From SIG603 sp963621245 (GTDB lineage: Bacteria > Bacillota > Clostridia > Oscillospirales > Acutalibacteraceae), in assembly GCA_963621245.1 (NCBI GenBank), contig CAVFCW010000002.1, forward strand, positions 124,001-188,000: DNA of 64,000 nucleotides, in the 5' to 3' direction. The notes beneath the pieces are model-generated. The model had not been told where the DNA came from, did no database searches, and saw only the letters and a program-made list of their open reading frames with translations. Below are positions 1 to 7,625 of this stretch, in pieces. Positions within the stretch are counted from its first letter, which is position 1, and each line of letters opens with the position of its first letter. The position numbers were made by a program, and so were the translations under genes.

Positions 1-609
1 GGCAAGCGGAATCGGCGAGAGCTGAATGTTAAACTTCTCGAGAAGCTCGCCTTCGTTGCACATGGTAGACCAAAATTCGTTCGGTCTCGGGCCGATTTGA
101 AGAATGCGAATATTTCTGAATGCCTTGACAACATTGCAGATTCTGAGGAAACGATTAATTCCCTCCTCAAACTCCTTGTCCTCGAGGTTGCAGTTTGTGA
201 GGTAGGTAAATGGCACTCTGAAACGTCTGAGCACTTTTCCCGTTGCGAAAATTCCGCACTGGCTGTCACGAAGTCTTATGCCGTTCTCGTCGGGGCACTC
301 GTCTCTCGGGCCCCAAAGAAGCACGGGCAAATTCATATTTTTGGCAAGGCGTGCGACCTCGAATTCCGTTCCGAAATTTCCGTGCGGAAAGAAAAGTCCG
401 TCCACCTTTTCACGCTTGAACTTTTCTTCTATCAAAATTCTGTCGTTGTCGTCATGAAGCAAGCCGTCGGATGCAATGTCGTCTATATCGACAAACTCAA
501 CTCCCATTTCTTTTAGTTTCTCTCTTGTGTAATTTGCGTACTCGACCGCCGCAGGCGCACTGAAAATACTTCTTCTTGTCGGTGCAAAACCGAGTTTAAT
601 CTTTGCCAT
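1..609 (-). CDS. L-fucose/L-arabinose isomerase-family protein (3' end beyond window)
   Basis: Reading leftward from ATG at 609-607, preceded by an ideal AAGGAGG site, the frame is open for 203 codons to the window edge. The start MAKIKLGFAPTRRSIFSAP and the later IGPRPNEFWS segment resemble the N-terminal Rossmann-like domain of the fucose/arabinose isomerase superfamily. These enzymes interconvert aldoses and ketoses, but many members are of unknown substrate, and the metal-binding C-terminal half is not in the window. It is divergent from the LacI-type regulator at 786, so that regulator probably controls it in response to a sugar. The family call is good; the substrate is unknown. Confidence 0.75.
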   Translation of the reverse strand, partial: MAKIKLGFAPTRRSIFSAPAAVEYANYTREKLKEMGVEFVDIDDIASDGLLHDDNDRILIEEKFKREKVDGLFFPHGNFGTEFEVARLAKNMNLPVLLWGPRDECPDENGIRLRDSQCGIFATGKVLRRFRVPFTYLTNCNLEDKEFEEGINRFLRICNVVKAFRNIRILQIGPRPNEFWSTMCNEGELLEKFNIQLSPIPLA

Positions 610-785
610 GAAAAAATCCTCCTTAAGCTTTGTGATCTAAGCCTTACTGTAACTAAAATATACATTGTTTCAAGCTAAATTAATACAAAAAATAAAGCAA
701 ATATTACTTTATTTTTACTTGATTTATTGCTTTTTGGTTTATATTCAGTTATTATTTCAGTATATTTTATTAGCGGAGATTAAAG

Positions 786-1799
786 ATGACTATTACAGCA
801 AAGGAAATTGCAAAAAAACTCGGAATATCGACAACGGCGGTGTCTATGGCACTTAACAACAAACCGGGAGTCAGCACGGAAACAAGACGCCTTGTGATAA
901 AAACCGCAGAAGAAAACGGATTCGATTTCTCGAAACTTAAACATAACGTAAAGCGAAACGGCACTGTTTATATGATATTTTACAAATCAAACAACGCAAT
1001 TTTATCGTACACGCCGATTTTCGACGAGCTTTACGACGGCGCCAAATCGGAGCTTACGCCACTCGGATTCACCACAAGAGTTATCCAGTTTTCGGAGAGA
1101 AACGACAAACTCAGGTTTCTGATCGAGGATTTGCGAGGCGGAAACTGCTTGGGAATAATCCTCGTGGGAACGGAAATATCAAGAAATGCGTGCGAGGAAT
1201 TTGTTAATCTCGGATTTCCGCTCGTCCTTCTTGACAGCTACTTTGAGTCGCTCGACGTAACAAGCGTGGGAATTAACAATTCCCGTGCCGCCTACACGGC
1301 TACGGATTATCTTATCAACCTCACAGGCACTCAACCGGGATATTTAAAAAGCAATTTGAGAATTCCGAATTTCACCGCCCGTGAAAACGGATATTTTGCG
1401 GCAATAAAAGAAAACGGAATGTCCCGTTCTCGCTCTGTTGTGCATCATCTCTCGCCTCAAATTGAAGACGCCATGGCGGATATGCTCGATATAATCGACG
1501 GCGGCGGAAACCTCGCAAGATGTTATTTTGCCGACAACGATATGATTGCAATCGGCGCGATAAAGGCCTTTAAGCTTCGTGGGTTCAGAGTTCCCAAAGA
1601 TATAGCCGTAATCGGCTTTGACAACATAACCGAGGGAAAAGTGATTGAGCCGTCGCTCACAACCATGGATGTTCCGAGACAATACATCGGTCAAACAGCC
1701 GCAAGAACGCTTGTCAATATAATAGACAAAAAGATTCTGCATCCGCAGAGAACGGAAATTGACGCAAGCATGGTAAAAAGACTTTCCCATCTAAAATAA
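786..1799 (+). CDS. LacI-family transcriptional regulator
   Basis: A 337-residue protein with an N-terminal LacI helix-turn-helix (about residues 3-50: TAKEIAKKLGISTTAVSMAL, then the hinge) followed by a periplasmic-binding-protein-like sugar sensor domain. The C-terminal part carries the typical IAVIGFDNI and LTTMDVP segments. The length is normal for the family. It is divergent from the isomerase gene ending at 609, with a 176 bp shared control region, so it likely represses or activates that sugar operon. A Rho-independent terminator follows directly. The effector cannot be read from the sequence. Confidence 0.92.
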   Translation: MTITAKEIAKKLGISTTAVSMALNNKPGVSTETRRLVIKTAEENGFDFSKLKHNVKRNGTVYMIFYKSNNAILSYTPIFDELYDGAKSELTPLGFTTRVIQFSERNDKLRFLIEDLRGGNCLGIILVGTEISRNACEEFVNLGFPLVLLDSYFESLDVTSVGINNSRAAYTATDYLINLTGTQPGYLKSNLRIPNFTARENGYFAAIKENGMSRSRSVVHHLSPQIEDAMADMLDIIDGGGNLARCYFADNDMIAIGAIKAFKLRGFRVPKDIAVIGFDNITEGKVIEPSLTTMDVPRQYIGQTAARTLVNIIDKKILHPQRTEIDASMVKRLSHLK

Positions 1800-1802
1800 A
1801 AA

Positions 1803-1832
1803 AGGCAAGGTGTTTTCGCACCTTGCTTTTCT
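1803..1832 (+). terminator. Rho-independent terminator after lacI-type gene
   Basis: GCAAGGTG (1805-1812) and CACCTTGC (1819-1826) form an 8 bp stem with a TTTTCG loop, followed by a T-rich tract. It lies between the rightward regulator gene and the leftward gene ending at 1844, and could serve both strands. Confidence 0.85.
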
Positions 1833-1843
1833 TGTTTTCTCTG

Positions 1844-2170
1844 TTATTTTCTTATAAAGCTTTTGTCGTTTTCGGACATTTCGTCAGAAACAAATCTTTC
1901 AACTTTCATATGAAGATCGTACTTTTCACGCAGTTTGATTATCTCTCCCATAACGGGCAAAGCGTGATGAACGTCAAGCGCCGCCTGATCTCTCCATGAA
2001 TCTATGAGAAGAACGGTTTCTTCGTCATCGAACGGAGTAAAATAATCATATCTTAAGTTTCCGTCCTCTTCCCTTATAGTTTTCACTATTCCGCTCTCAA
2101 GCATTTCTTTGGCGAATTTTTTTGCGTCGCCGTTCTTGCCCGTGTAATAAATATTAACCGTAATTGCCAT
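1844..2170 (-). CDS. Antibiotic biosynthesis monooxygenase (ABM)-domain protein
   Basis: A 108-residue protein of the small dimeric alpha/beta-barrel (ABM) family, which includes quinol monooxygenases and heme-degrading enzymes as well as proteins of unknown role. Visible signs are the first strand ITVNIYYTGKN, the central YDYFTPFDDEETVLLIDSW segment and the helix DVHHALPVMGEII. The ATG at 2170 is preferred over an in-frame TTG six bases upstream because AGGA lies at the right spacing. It is downstream of two Cys-cluster genes on the same strand with a 13 bp gap, so the three are probably co-transcribed. Catalytic function is not predictable. Confidence 0.8.
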   Translation of the reverse strand: MAITVNIYYTGKNGDAKKFAKEMLESGIVKTIREEDGNLRYDYFTPFDDEETVLLIDSWRDQAALDVHHALPVMGEIIKLREKYDLHMKVERFVSDEMSENDKSFIRK

Positions 2171-2183
2171 AATCAAATCCTAC

Positions 2184-2378
2184 TCATCTGTAATCAGCCA
2201 TAACCTCCAGAAAAGATCGCTCTCCGCTTATGTAGTCGGAAAAAGCAAGCTCGGGATCTTTACCGTGGAAAAAAGCACAAATACCACACATATCGCAGTC
2301 GCTTATGCACTTATATTTCTCCTTGATAAAGGCTCGCCTCTCCTCAGGTGTCGATGTTTCTTTTTCGGGTGCTATCAT
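2184..2378 (-). CDS. Small Cys-cluster protein (paralogue of upstream gene)
   Basis: A 64-residue protein with a C-x3-C-x2-C-x2-C cluster (CISDCDMCGIC) and a helical C-terminal part ending SFLEVMADYR. I do not recognise a named family. It aligns with the product of the next gene upstream: both have a short helix with ER, the same cysteine spacing, then an [F/Y]..YI.GE...E segment. Its ATG lies one base after the stop of that gene (TGA-T-ATG), so translation is probably coupled. The cluster could bind zinc or an iron-sulfur centre; this is inference. Confidence 0.7.
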   Translation of the reverse strand: MIAPEKETSTPEERRAFIKEKYKCISDCDMCGICAFFHGKDPELAFSDYISGERSFLEVMADYR

Positions 2379-2379
2379 A

Positions 2380-2604
2380 TCAGTGAACCATTCCGCTGTT
2401 TGCTTTGTATGCAGCGTTAATCTCGCTCAATTCCATTTCGCCGTTGATGTACGGAGCAAAGAAATTATCCACTATTCCGCCGCCTATGTTATCGCATCCG
2501 CTGCAAAAATCACAAGCGCCGCCGCAACTTGAAAGGCCCTCGCTCACGATTTTGATTCTCTCCTCACGGGTGGTATCTTTAATCAAAAGACTTTTAAACT
2601 TCAT
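2380..2604 (-). CDS. Small Cys-cluster protein
   Basis: A 74-residue protein starting MKFKSLLIKD at 2604, with GAGAGGA placed as a ribosome site; longer in-frame starts at 2613 or 2658 are less well supported. It carries CGGACDFCSGC, the same C-x3-C-x2-C-x2-C pattern as the downstream protein, then a helix-rich tail with YINGEMELSEINAAY. Two adjacent small paralogues with a conserved four-cysteine pattern suggest a metal-binding pair. No family name can be given. First gene of a likely three-gene unit with the ABM-domain gene. Confidence 0.7.
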   Translation of the reverse strand: MKFKSLLIKDTTREERIKIVSEGLSSCGGACDFCSGCDNIGGGIVDNFFAPYINGEMELSEINAAYKANSGMVH

Positions 2605-2719
2605 CGCTCTCATCCTCTCTTTGAAATAATAAAACGAACGGATTATCTTCCAAATCAATAATAAATCAAAAGTAATTTTCGGTCAATCAAAACTTAGTAT
2701 TTTGGTATGTTTTTCCGTG

Positions 2720-2746
2720 CAAAAAACCGCCGAAAAACTCGGCGGT
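2720..2746 (-). terminator. Terminator of the GNAT gene
   Basis: ACCGCCGA (2726-2733) pairs with TCGGCGGT (2739-2746). Read leftward the stem is followed by six T, a standard intrinsic terminator for the gene ending at 2763. Confidence 0.85.
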
Positions 2747-2762
2747 CTCTCTGTGCTTTTAA

Positions 2763-3167
2763 TCACATAAAACTCTTTGTTTCCATGGCGCAGTAATTAT
2801 CATACTCCACAAAACCGAATCTCTTGTAAAACGCTTTTGTTTTCGGATCCGACGGCATAATCTTAACATAGAGCAAATCGTGAAAACACTTCATTATGCG
2901 CTTCATAAGCTCGTCCCCAATGTGCATTCCCTGATACTCGGGATTAACCAAAAGGTAGTGAATAAACGCAACGGTCTCGCCGTCGTCAAGTCCTCTCACA
3001 AGGCCGACAAGCTTGTTTCCGTCCCAAGCAGAAATAACATGGCTTGAGTTTTTCATGCCTTTCGCAAGCTTTTCGGGATACTTTCCCGATTCCCAACCAA
3101 CCGACAAAAACAATTCTTCAAGATCTTTCGGTGCAAACTCTTTAACCGATTTGTACTCGATACTCAT
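2763..3167 (-). CDS. GNAT-family N-acetyltransferase
   Basis: A 134-residue single-domain acetyltransferase. The AFIHYLLVNPEYQGMHIGDE segment is the GNAT motif A acetyl-CoA pyrophosphate loop (Q-x-x-x-I-G) and KAFYKRFGFVEYD is the typical motif B. The ATG has a CGGAGGT site seven bases upstream. It stands alone between a terminator and a 196 bp non-coding stretch. Substrate unknown; such short members acetylate small amines or protein N-termini. Confidence 0.9.
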   Translation of the reverse strand: MSIEYKSVKEFAPKDLEELFLSVGWESGKYPEKLAKGMKNSSHVISAWDGNKLVGLVRGLDDGETVAFIHYLLVNPEYQGMHIGDELMKRIMKCFHDLLYVKIMPSDPKTKAFYKRFGFVEYDNYCAMETKSFM

Positions 3168-3363
3168 AAATACCTCCGTAAATTCTTTCTTTTCTTACAA
3201 TCTTTTTCTTTCTGTTTACTCAACGTGATTGTAAATCTACAAAAGTTTTAAGTCAAGAGCACATGCGGCAAATTAAGTGTTTCCACAAAAATTTAACCTC
3301 GGCTATACATGCCTTTTACAAAATCTATACAGTATGCATAACGGCTTGTTATACAGCACGGAT

Positions 3364-3981
3364 TTAATCGAGCTTTGGCATTTTCACAAGTTTAAGTTTG
3401 CCATTTTCACGAGTGACGGAAATCTCTAACGGATTTTCTTTTGCCCAAGCGGGATCAAGGTCGGCTTTCTCTTTCCAAAGCTTATAAAACTCAGCCGCAC
3501 CGTCAAAAAGAACTTTCTCCGCCTCCTGACGTGCGTTTGCGGCATCCTCGATTTTATCGTAAGTTCCGAGAAAATACTGCTTTTTTTGGAAAACGATTTT
3601 AGCAAGATATTTTCCGCGAATCAAATAAACGCCTTTGTAGCCCGTTGTGTTGTCGGACGGGATTTTTTTGCTTTTAAGAGCGTCTATGCTTGTGCCCGAA
3701 ACGTGCGTTAAAAGTCCGTCGAGCTTTTTATCGTGCTCCTTTTTCCGACATCCGCAACTCACCTGATTTCCGTATTTGAGAGAATTGTACGAGACATCGG
3801 TTTCGTTTCCGCAGTCGCAACGGCAATGCCAAATGACAAATCCCTTTTTGTCACGCTTGTCGGTGGGAAATTCTGCCGTCAGTCTGCCAAAACGCATTCC
3901 GCTTATGTCCGACGTTTTTTTCCTTCTTGGTCGCTTAGCTTCTGTTCTTGCCGTAATTTCGGTCACTTCGTATTTTCCCAT
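3364..3981 (-). CDS. AP2-domain DNA-binding protein with Cys-rich finger
   Basis: A 205-residue protein with two recognisable parts. Residues about 25-80 hold a small Cys-rich unit (HCRCDCGN ... VSCGCRK) after the sequence GMRFGRLTA. Residues about 105-160 form an AP2/ERF-like domain (TGYKGVYLIRGKYLAKI ... YFLGTYDKIEDAANA). In bacteria this architecture occurs in phage, homing-endonuclease-associated and mobile-element proteins and as stand-alone genes in Clostridia. The start has AAAGGAG upstream. It sits alone next to the pilus operon; a direct role there is not supported. DNA binding is likely, target unknown. Confidence 0.8.
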   Translation of the reverse strand: MGKYEVTEITARTEAKRPRRKKTSDISGMRFGRLTAEFPTDKRDKKGFVIWHCRCDCGNETDVSYNSLKYGNQVSCGCRKKEHDKKLDGLLTHVSGTSIDALKSKKIPSDNTTGYKGVYLIRGKYLAKIVFQKKQYFLGTYDKIEDAANARQEAEKVLFDGAAEFYKLWKEKADLDPAWAKENPLEISVTRENGKLKLVKMPKLD

Positions 3982-4059
3982 ACGCCGCTCCTTTCCGTAT
4001 GTTTAAAAAAGCTCCGCCGCCGTACCGAAGGCACTTTGGCGAAGCTTACAGAGGGCAAA

Positions 4060-4782
4060 TTATTTTTCGCTCTTTTTCTTCCTTGTGAAGAACATTCCGA
4101 CTATCGCCACAAGGCTCACGCCAAACACTGCGCCGTAAAGAACAGGCTTAAAGTCATCGCCAGTCTTAGGTGTATCGGAGTTTGTCGGCACCTTGGTCGG
4201 AGCGGCACTTGGTGTTACGCTCGGCGTTACGCTTGGTGTTACGCTTGGCGATACACTCGGTGTAACGCTCGGAGACGGACTTGGCGTATTTGTCGGCTCC
4301 GGTGTCGGCTCTGGCTCATACACATTCTTAAACTCCGCACACGAGAGCTTATCACCCTGAGTTTCCGGGTACAGAACCGCCGTCGCCTCAAGACCGCTTC
4401 CGTCCTCGGCATTTGTGATATAAACCGTTAATGTGTAAACAGTGGAATCGTAAGTGCACTTCTCGTTCGCACCGATTTCCTCAAAAATCGTGTATGTGTA
4501 AATGCCGACGTGATTATAAGAAATGCTCGGCAAATTTACGCTCGCTTCACCATTAATTACTGTTTTAAGTTCGCCGTCCGCTGAACCTTCCGGCATCGGA
4601 TAAGACGCATCGTCGGCTTTGAGTACGACAGTATAGTCCTCACTCACTTCGGGAGCATTCTCAAGCGTAACGCTGACGGGCACGCTCACCGTTGGATTTT
4701 CTGCTGCAAGTGCGGGCAAGCTTAAACTTATCAAGATTACAGCCGCCGCCAAACTAAAAAATACCCTCATTGTTCTTTTCAT
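4060..4782 (-). CDS. Small (FctB-like) pilin with Pro/Ser-rich stalk and cell-wall anchor
   Basis: A 240-residue secreted protein. The start MKRTMRVFF at 4782 is set by a good AGGAGG site; it opens with a signal peptide cut near ALAA-EN. One isopeptide-type pilin domain follows (IYTYTIFEEIG ... YTLTVYITNAEDGS), then a low-complexity stalk of P-E-P-T and repeated PSVTPSV units. A sorting region closes it: TPKTGD, a membrane helix and an RKKK tail. The proline-rich stalk before the anchor is typical of basal pilins such as FctB. It is the last gene of the pilus operon, 25 bp after the sortase gene. TPKTG differs from the motifs of the other two pilins, so a housekeeping sortase may anchor it. 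Confidence 0.85.
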   Translation of the reverse strand: MKRTMRVFFSLAAAVILISLSLPALAAENPTVSVPVSVTLENAPEVSEDYTVVLKADDASYPMPEGSADGELKTVINGEASVNLPSISYNHVGIYTYTIFEEIGANEKCTYDSTVYTLTVYITNAEDGSGLEATAVLYPETQGDKLSCAEFKNVYEPEPTPEPTNTPSPSPSVTPSVSPSVTPSVTPSVTPSAAPTKVPTNSDTPKTGDDFKPVLYGAVFGVSLVAIVGMFFTRKKKSEK

Positions 4783-4807
4783 AATATTTTCCTCCTGATT
4801 CACCGGC

Positions 4808-5554
4808 TTATGGTTCCATAACAGCCAGCACGATAGTTCTTGCGTCGGTAAATTCCGTGGAACAGGTCGAGAACGCAATCACCTTTTGCGAATCCGACTG
4901 CTCCAATTTATCCGCAGTTTCTTCACGCAAATAAAGACTGTTCGCTTTAGCGTATTTAATCAGTCCGTCTATATCAGTCTGCCACCTGTCGGGATTGAAA
5001 ATCGAACTCTCTCCCGCTTTGACAAGCAGGCAGGCAAAAATTTCAAGCTTATAGCTCCTGTCGGGAAGAATCAAACTGCCCGTGGAGTTTTCTTCAAAAA
5101 ATGTTTTATCTTTGTATAAATCGAGGTCTCCGAACATTGCGCTTTTCTCCATGTGGTGACCGTAGAGCAAAGAGTAACTATCGGAAAAATCTTTGTTGTT
5201 TCTCGAATCGAGAAAAATGCTTCCCGAAAGAGAAAAGTTGCCGTAAACATCAGTATTGATGTAGGTTAAATTTGTTTTGCCCCTCAAAACGGGGTAATCG
5301 ATATTGGTGTTGTCAAGCGTAACCCACGCGCAAACATCGGGGTTAATCGCAAGAAGCTCCTCAAAGGAAGCTTTCCCCTCTTCATTATCGACCGGTTTAA
5401 GTTTCTTCATGTCGTCCATTACGTTAATGGCGGACGAGTATATCTGATTGTTGTCCCAGAGTGCATATGCGGCGTAAAGTCCCGCCACGCAAAGGCAAAG
5501 AACAACAAATAAGTTAATAACCGAATTTGCGGCTTTCAGAATTAATCTCGGCAT
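4808..5554 (-). CDS. Class B sortase (pilus polymerase, SrtC2-like)
   Basis: A 248-residue sortase with an N-terminal membrane helix, the YGHHM histidine motif (near residue 133), the catalytic cysteine in FSTCSTE (near residue 231) and the arginine in DARTIVLAV (near residue 239). These are class B features. In streptococcal FCT-3/4 pilus islands the class B enzyme SrtC2 polymerises the backbone pilin, and the gene lies here between two pilin genes as in those islands. The ATG at 5554 fits the membrane helix, but the nearest strong ribosome site (AAGGAG) is about 22 bases away, beyond a GC-rich stretch, so a nearby start or structured leader is possible. Confidence 0.88.
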   Translation of the reverse strand: MPRLILKAANSVINLFVVLCLCVAGLYAAYALWDNNQIYSSAINVMDDMKKLKPVDNEEGKASFEELLAINPDVCAWVTLDNTNIDYPVLRGKTNLTYINTDVYGNFSLSGSIFLDSRNNKDFSDSYSLLYGHHMEKSAMFGDLDLYKDKTFFEENSTGSLILPDRSYKLEIFACLLVKAGESSIFNPDRWQTDIDGLIKYAKANSLYLREETADKLEQSDSQKVIAFSTCSTEFTDARTIVLAVMEP

Positions 5555-5693
5555 TTTGTTTCGGCAAAAAGCGCCGCTCCTTTTTATTCCGATTGCTTGG
5601 GGGCACAAAGCCCCCAAGTCGGAAAAAATCTAAAGTGTTGTTTCGCCAAGGCTTTAGGGATAATCCTTCGCGATATTAAGATGTGCTTAAGTC

Positions 5694-6659
5694 TTAAGCG
5701 TTATGGCTTCTCTTCTTTGCAAAGAAAACTACCATACCAACTGCAGCTGCTGCGAGCATGAGGATGTAAGGCATGCTGTCCATGCTTATACCTGTGTCGA
5801 TCTCATTTGTGAGTGTGTTGGTGACATCGACTGTATCCGCATCATTAGCGCTGATTGTCTTATTTTCGTCAGAGTAAACTTCAGACTTTGTATAGTTTTC
5901 GCTATCTTCTGTTACTTCATATGTAACACCTGCAGGGAGGTTATCGAATACAACGGATTCATCATTACCGAGCTCAACTGTGTATGTATAGCTGTCAACA
6001 CCCCAAGAGCCGCTTCCCGTAATAACAGCAGTATTCTTGTTCCAAGTTTTATCACCGGGATTAAATGTGATTGTGAATGTGAACTTCTTGTTCATATCAG
6101 CCATGTTACCTGCGATGTGCTTTGTAACTGTGAGCTTACCTGAATCGTAAACATTGGTGTAACCAGCTTCGTCCTTCTTGGCACCATCCAAGGTCTCATA
6201 GTGGAAAGCAGAAACAAAGTGCTTATTGCTGTTGTCATCACGAACGATTGTGAGAACAAGATAGTACTGATCCGTGTTGTAAGTAACACCGGCTTCATAA
6301 CCCGCTTCCTCGGTTACAAGATACTTATAAACGCCGAGTCGATAAAAATCAGGATCGATGTCAAGTGTGGTTGTTCTCGTTGTTGTTGTGTTGGTAGCAT
6401 CAAATAAAATCCATACATCATCGATATTTGGAATGCTAGCACTAGCACCGGTAAATACTTCACCGGCAGTGTTTGTGTAAGAAACGCCCGCAAATGAGAA
6501 ATCGAATTTCTCTTCGGGAGCTGTGCCGTTATTTACCTGATATGTCTTTGAGATTGTCGGCTGAACATCATACTCGACTGGTTTGGTTGACGCAAAGGCA
6601 GCCGTGCATATGCTAAGCACTAGTGCAAAAGCGAGCACAAGTGAAAACATTTTTTTCAT
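5694..6659 (-). CDS. Backbone pilin (FctA-like, DUF7601 domain)
   Basis: A 321-residue precursor with a signal peptide (cut after AAFA-S), an N-terminal FctA/Spy0128-type isopeptide domain (about 27-165; FYRLGVYKYLVTEEAG, YYLVLTIVRDD) and a second Ig-like DUF7601 domain (about 170-285; GKLTVTKHIAGNM ... LPAGVTYEVTEDS). It ends in a sorting signal EIDTGI, a membrane helix and KKRSHNA. EIDTG resembles the (E/Q)VxTG signals used by class B pilus sortases, which fits the downstream sortase. ATG with an ideal GGAGG site. Most likely the polymerised shaft subunit. Confidence 0.88.
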   Translation of the reverse strand: MKKMFSLVLAFALVLSICTAAFASTKPVEYDVQPTISKTYQVNNGTAPEEKFDFSFAGVSYTNTAGEVFTGASASIPNIDDVWILFDATNTTTTRTTTLDIDPDFYRLGVYKYLVTEEAGYEAGVTYNTDQYYLVLTIVRDDNSNKHFVSAFHYETLDGAKKDEAGYTNVYDSGKLTVTKHIAGNMADMNKKFTFTITFNPGDKTWNKNTAVITGSGSWGVDSYTYTVELGNDESVVFDNLPAGVTYEVTEDSENYTKSEVYSDENKTISANDADTVDVTNTLTNEIDTGISMDSMPYILMLAAAAVGMVVFFAKKRSHNA

Positions 6660-6738
6660 TTGGTTTACCTCCGTAAATTTGTTTTAATAATTGAGTTTAA
6701 TATAAAAACAGTTTCCCTCTAACTGTTTTTTATTTTGT

Positions 6739-7290
6739 TTAAAGTCCCCTTCTCCTAAGAAGAGTGATTACCTTTCCCGTAACATCTTTATCGGAAACGG
6801 CGCCGAAATCTCGGCTGTCCGTGGACTGCGTTCGCATGTCGCCCAGAATAAAGAAGCTGTTCTCGGGAACGGTGTAAGGATATGTGAGAGTATCCTTTGC
6901 ATAGGTGGAATAGATTATCTCGCCGCTTTGCACGGTGCCGTTCACGATAAGAGTTCCGCTGTCATCAAGAGTGACGACATCCCCTCCCCTTGCGGCAATT
7001 CTGCCCACACGGCTTTCGCCGCTGACGGTGTAGATAACCACGTCGTTTTTTGAGTATTCTTTCTCGAGTCTGAAGCCGAGCACGACGTCGCCGTCTTTGA
7101 ACGACGGGAACATATCGTTCCCGCTCACGACCGTGACGGCAAAGACGAGATTAAGAAACACCCACAAAACAATCGCTATGAATATAATTCTGACAAAAAG
7201 ATCGAAGTAGCCCTTTCTGTCGAGAACGGCATTTCTTCTTGCTGTGATCGTCTCGGCGATAGTTTTCTCTTTTTTGGGGCGTTTACTCAT
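6739..7290 (-). CDS. Signal peptidase I homologue lacking the Ser/Lys dyad (SipA-like pilus factor)
   Basis: A 183-residue protein with one membrane helix (about 32-54) and a complete type I signal peptidase fold by motif: SGNDMFPSF at 56-64, RVGRIAARGGD at 94-104, ILGDMRTQSTDSR near 152. In active enzymes the position before the Met of the first box is the Ser nucleophile and the position before Arg in the second box is the Lys base. Here they are Asp59 (codon at 7114-7116) and Gly96 (7003-7005). The pilus factor SipA of Streptococcus pyogenes is known to carry Asp and Gly at these places and to be needed for pilus polymerisation. The start overlaps the preceding gene by 8 bp. A non-proteolytic assembly role is therefore likely. 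Confidence 0.87.
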   Translation of the reverse strand: MSKRPKKEKTIAETITARRNAVLDRKGYFDLFVRIIFIAIVLWVFLNLVFAVTVVSGNDMFPSFKDGDVVLGFRLEKEYSKNDVVIYTVSGESRVGRIAARGGDVVTLDDSGTLIVNGTVQSGEIIYSTYAKDTLTYPYTVPENSFFILGDMRTQSTDSRDFGAVSDKDVTGKVITLLRRRGL

Positions 7291-7612
7291 CTTCTCGCCT
7301 TTCGCCGCTTTCGTTTTTCAAGAGAATTTTAGAAAACGAAACACGCTCCTCGAGCAAAGCGTCAAACCGTGCGCGTTCCGCACGAAGCGCCGACTCGTAA
7401 AGAGAATTGAGCTCGCCGATTTTTCTCCAAACGTCTGCCTCGTCAACTCCGCCAAAAAAAGCCTTTTTGAAGCGAACCTCTTCGAGCCAGGATTTTATGC
7501 TCTCCTGTTCGAAATTAAGTCGCTCACACTTAATCGGATTTTCCAAGTTTTCTTTGTCGGGAGTGATATTATCAGGCTGACGGTAACGAGCCGCTTTATA
7601 TCTTTTCGCCAT
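7283..7612 (-). CDS. Small coiled-coil protein of the pilus operon
   Basis: A 109-residue, charged, mostly helical protein with no signal peptide or membrane helix, so probably cytoplasmic. The centre reads FFGGVDEADVWRKIGEL, which recalls the F-x-GG-(Y/V)-D-x-x-x-V motif of DivIVA-like proteins, followed by a heptad-like helix (SALRAERARFDALLEERV). It is translationally coupled to the SipA-like gene (8 bp overlap) and has a GAGGA site. A role linking pilus assembly to a cell position is a guess; the function is unknown. Streptococcal FCT islands, as I recall them, lack this gene. Confidence 0.7.
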   Translation of the reverse strand: MAKRYKAARYRQPDNITPDKENLENPIKCERLNFEQESIKSWLEEVRFKKAFFGGVDEADVWRKIGELNSLYESALRAERARFDALLEERVSFSKILLKNESGERREDE

Positions 7613-7625
7613 GAATCATTCCTCT

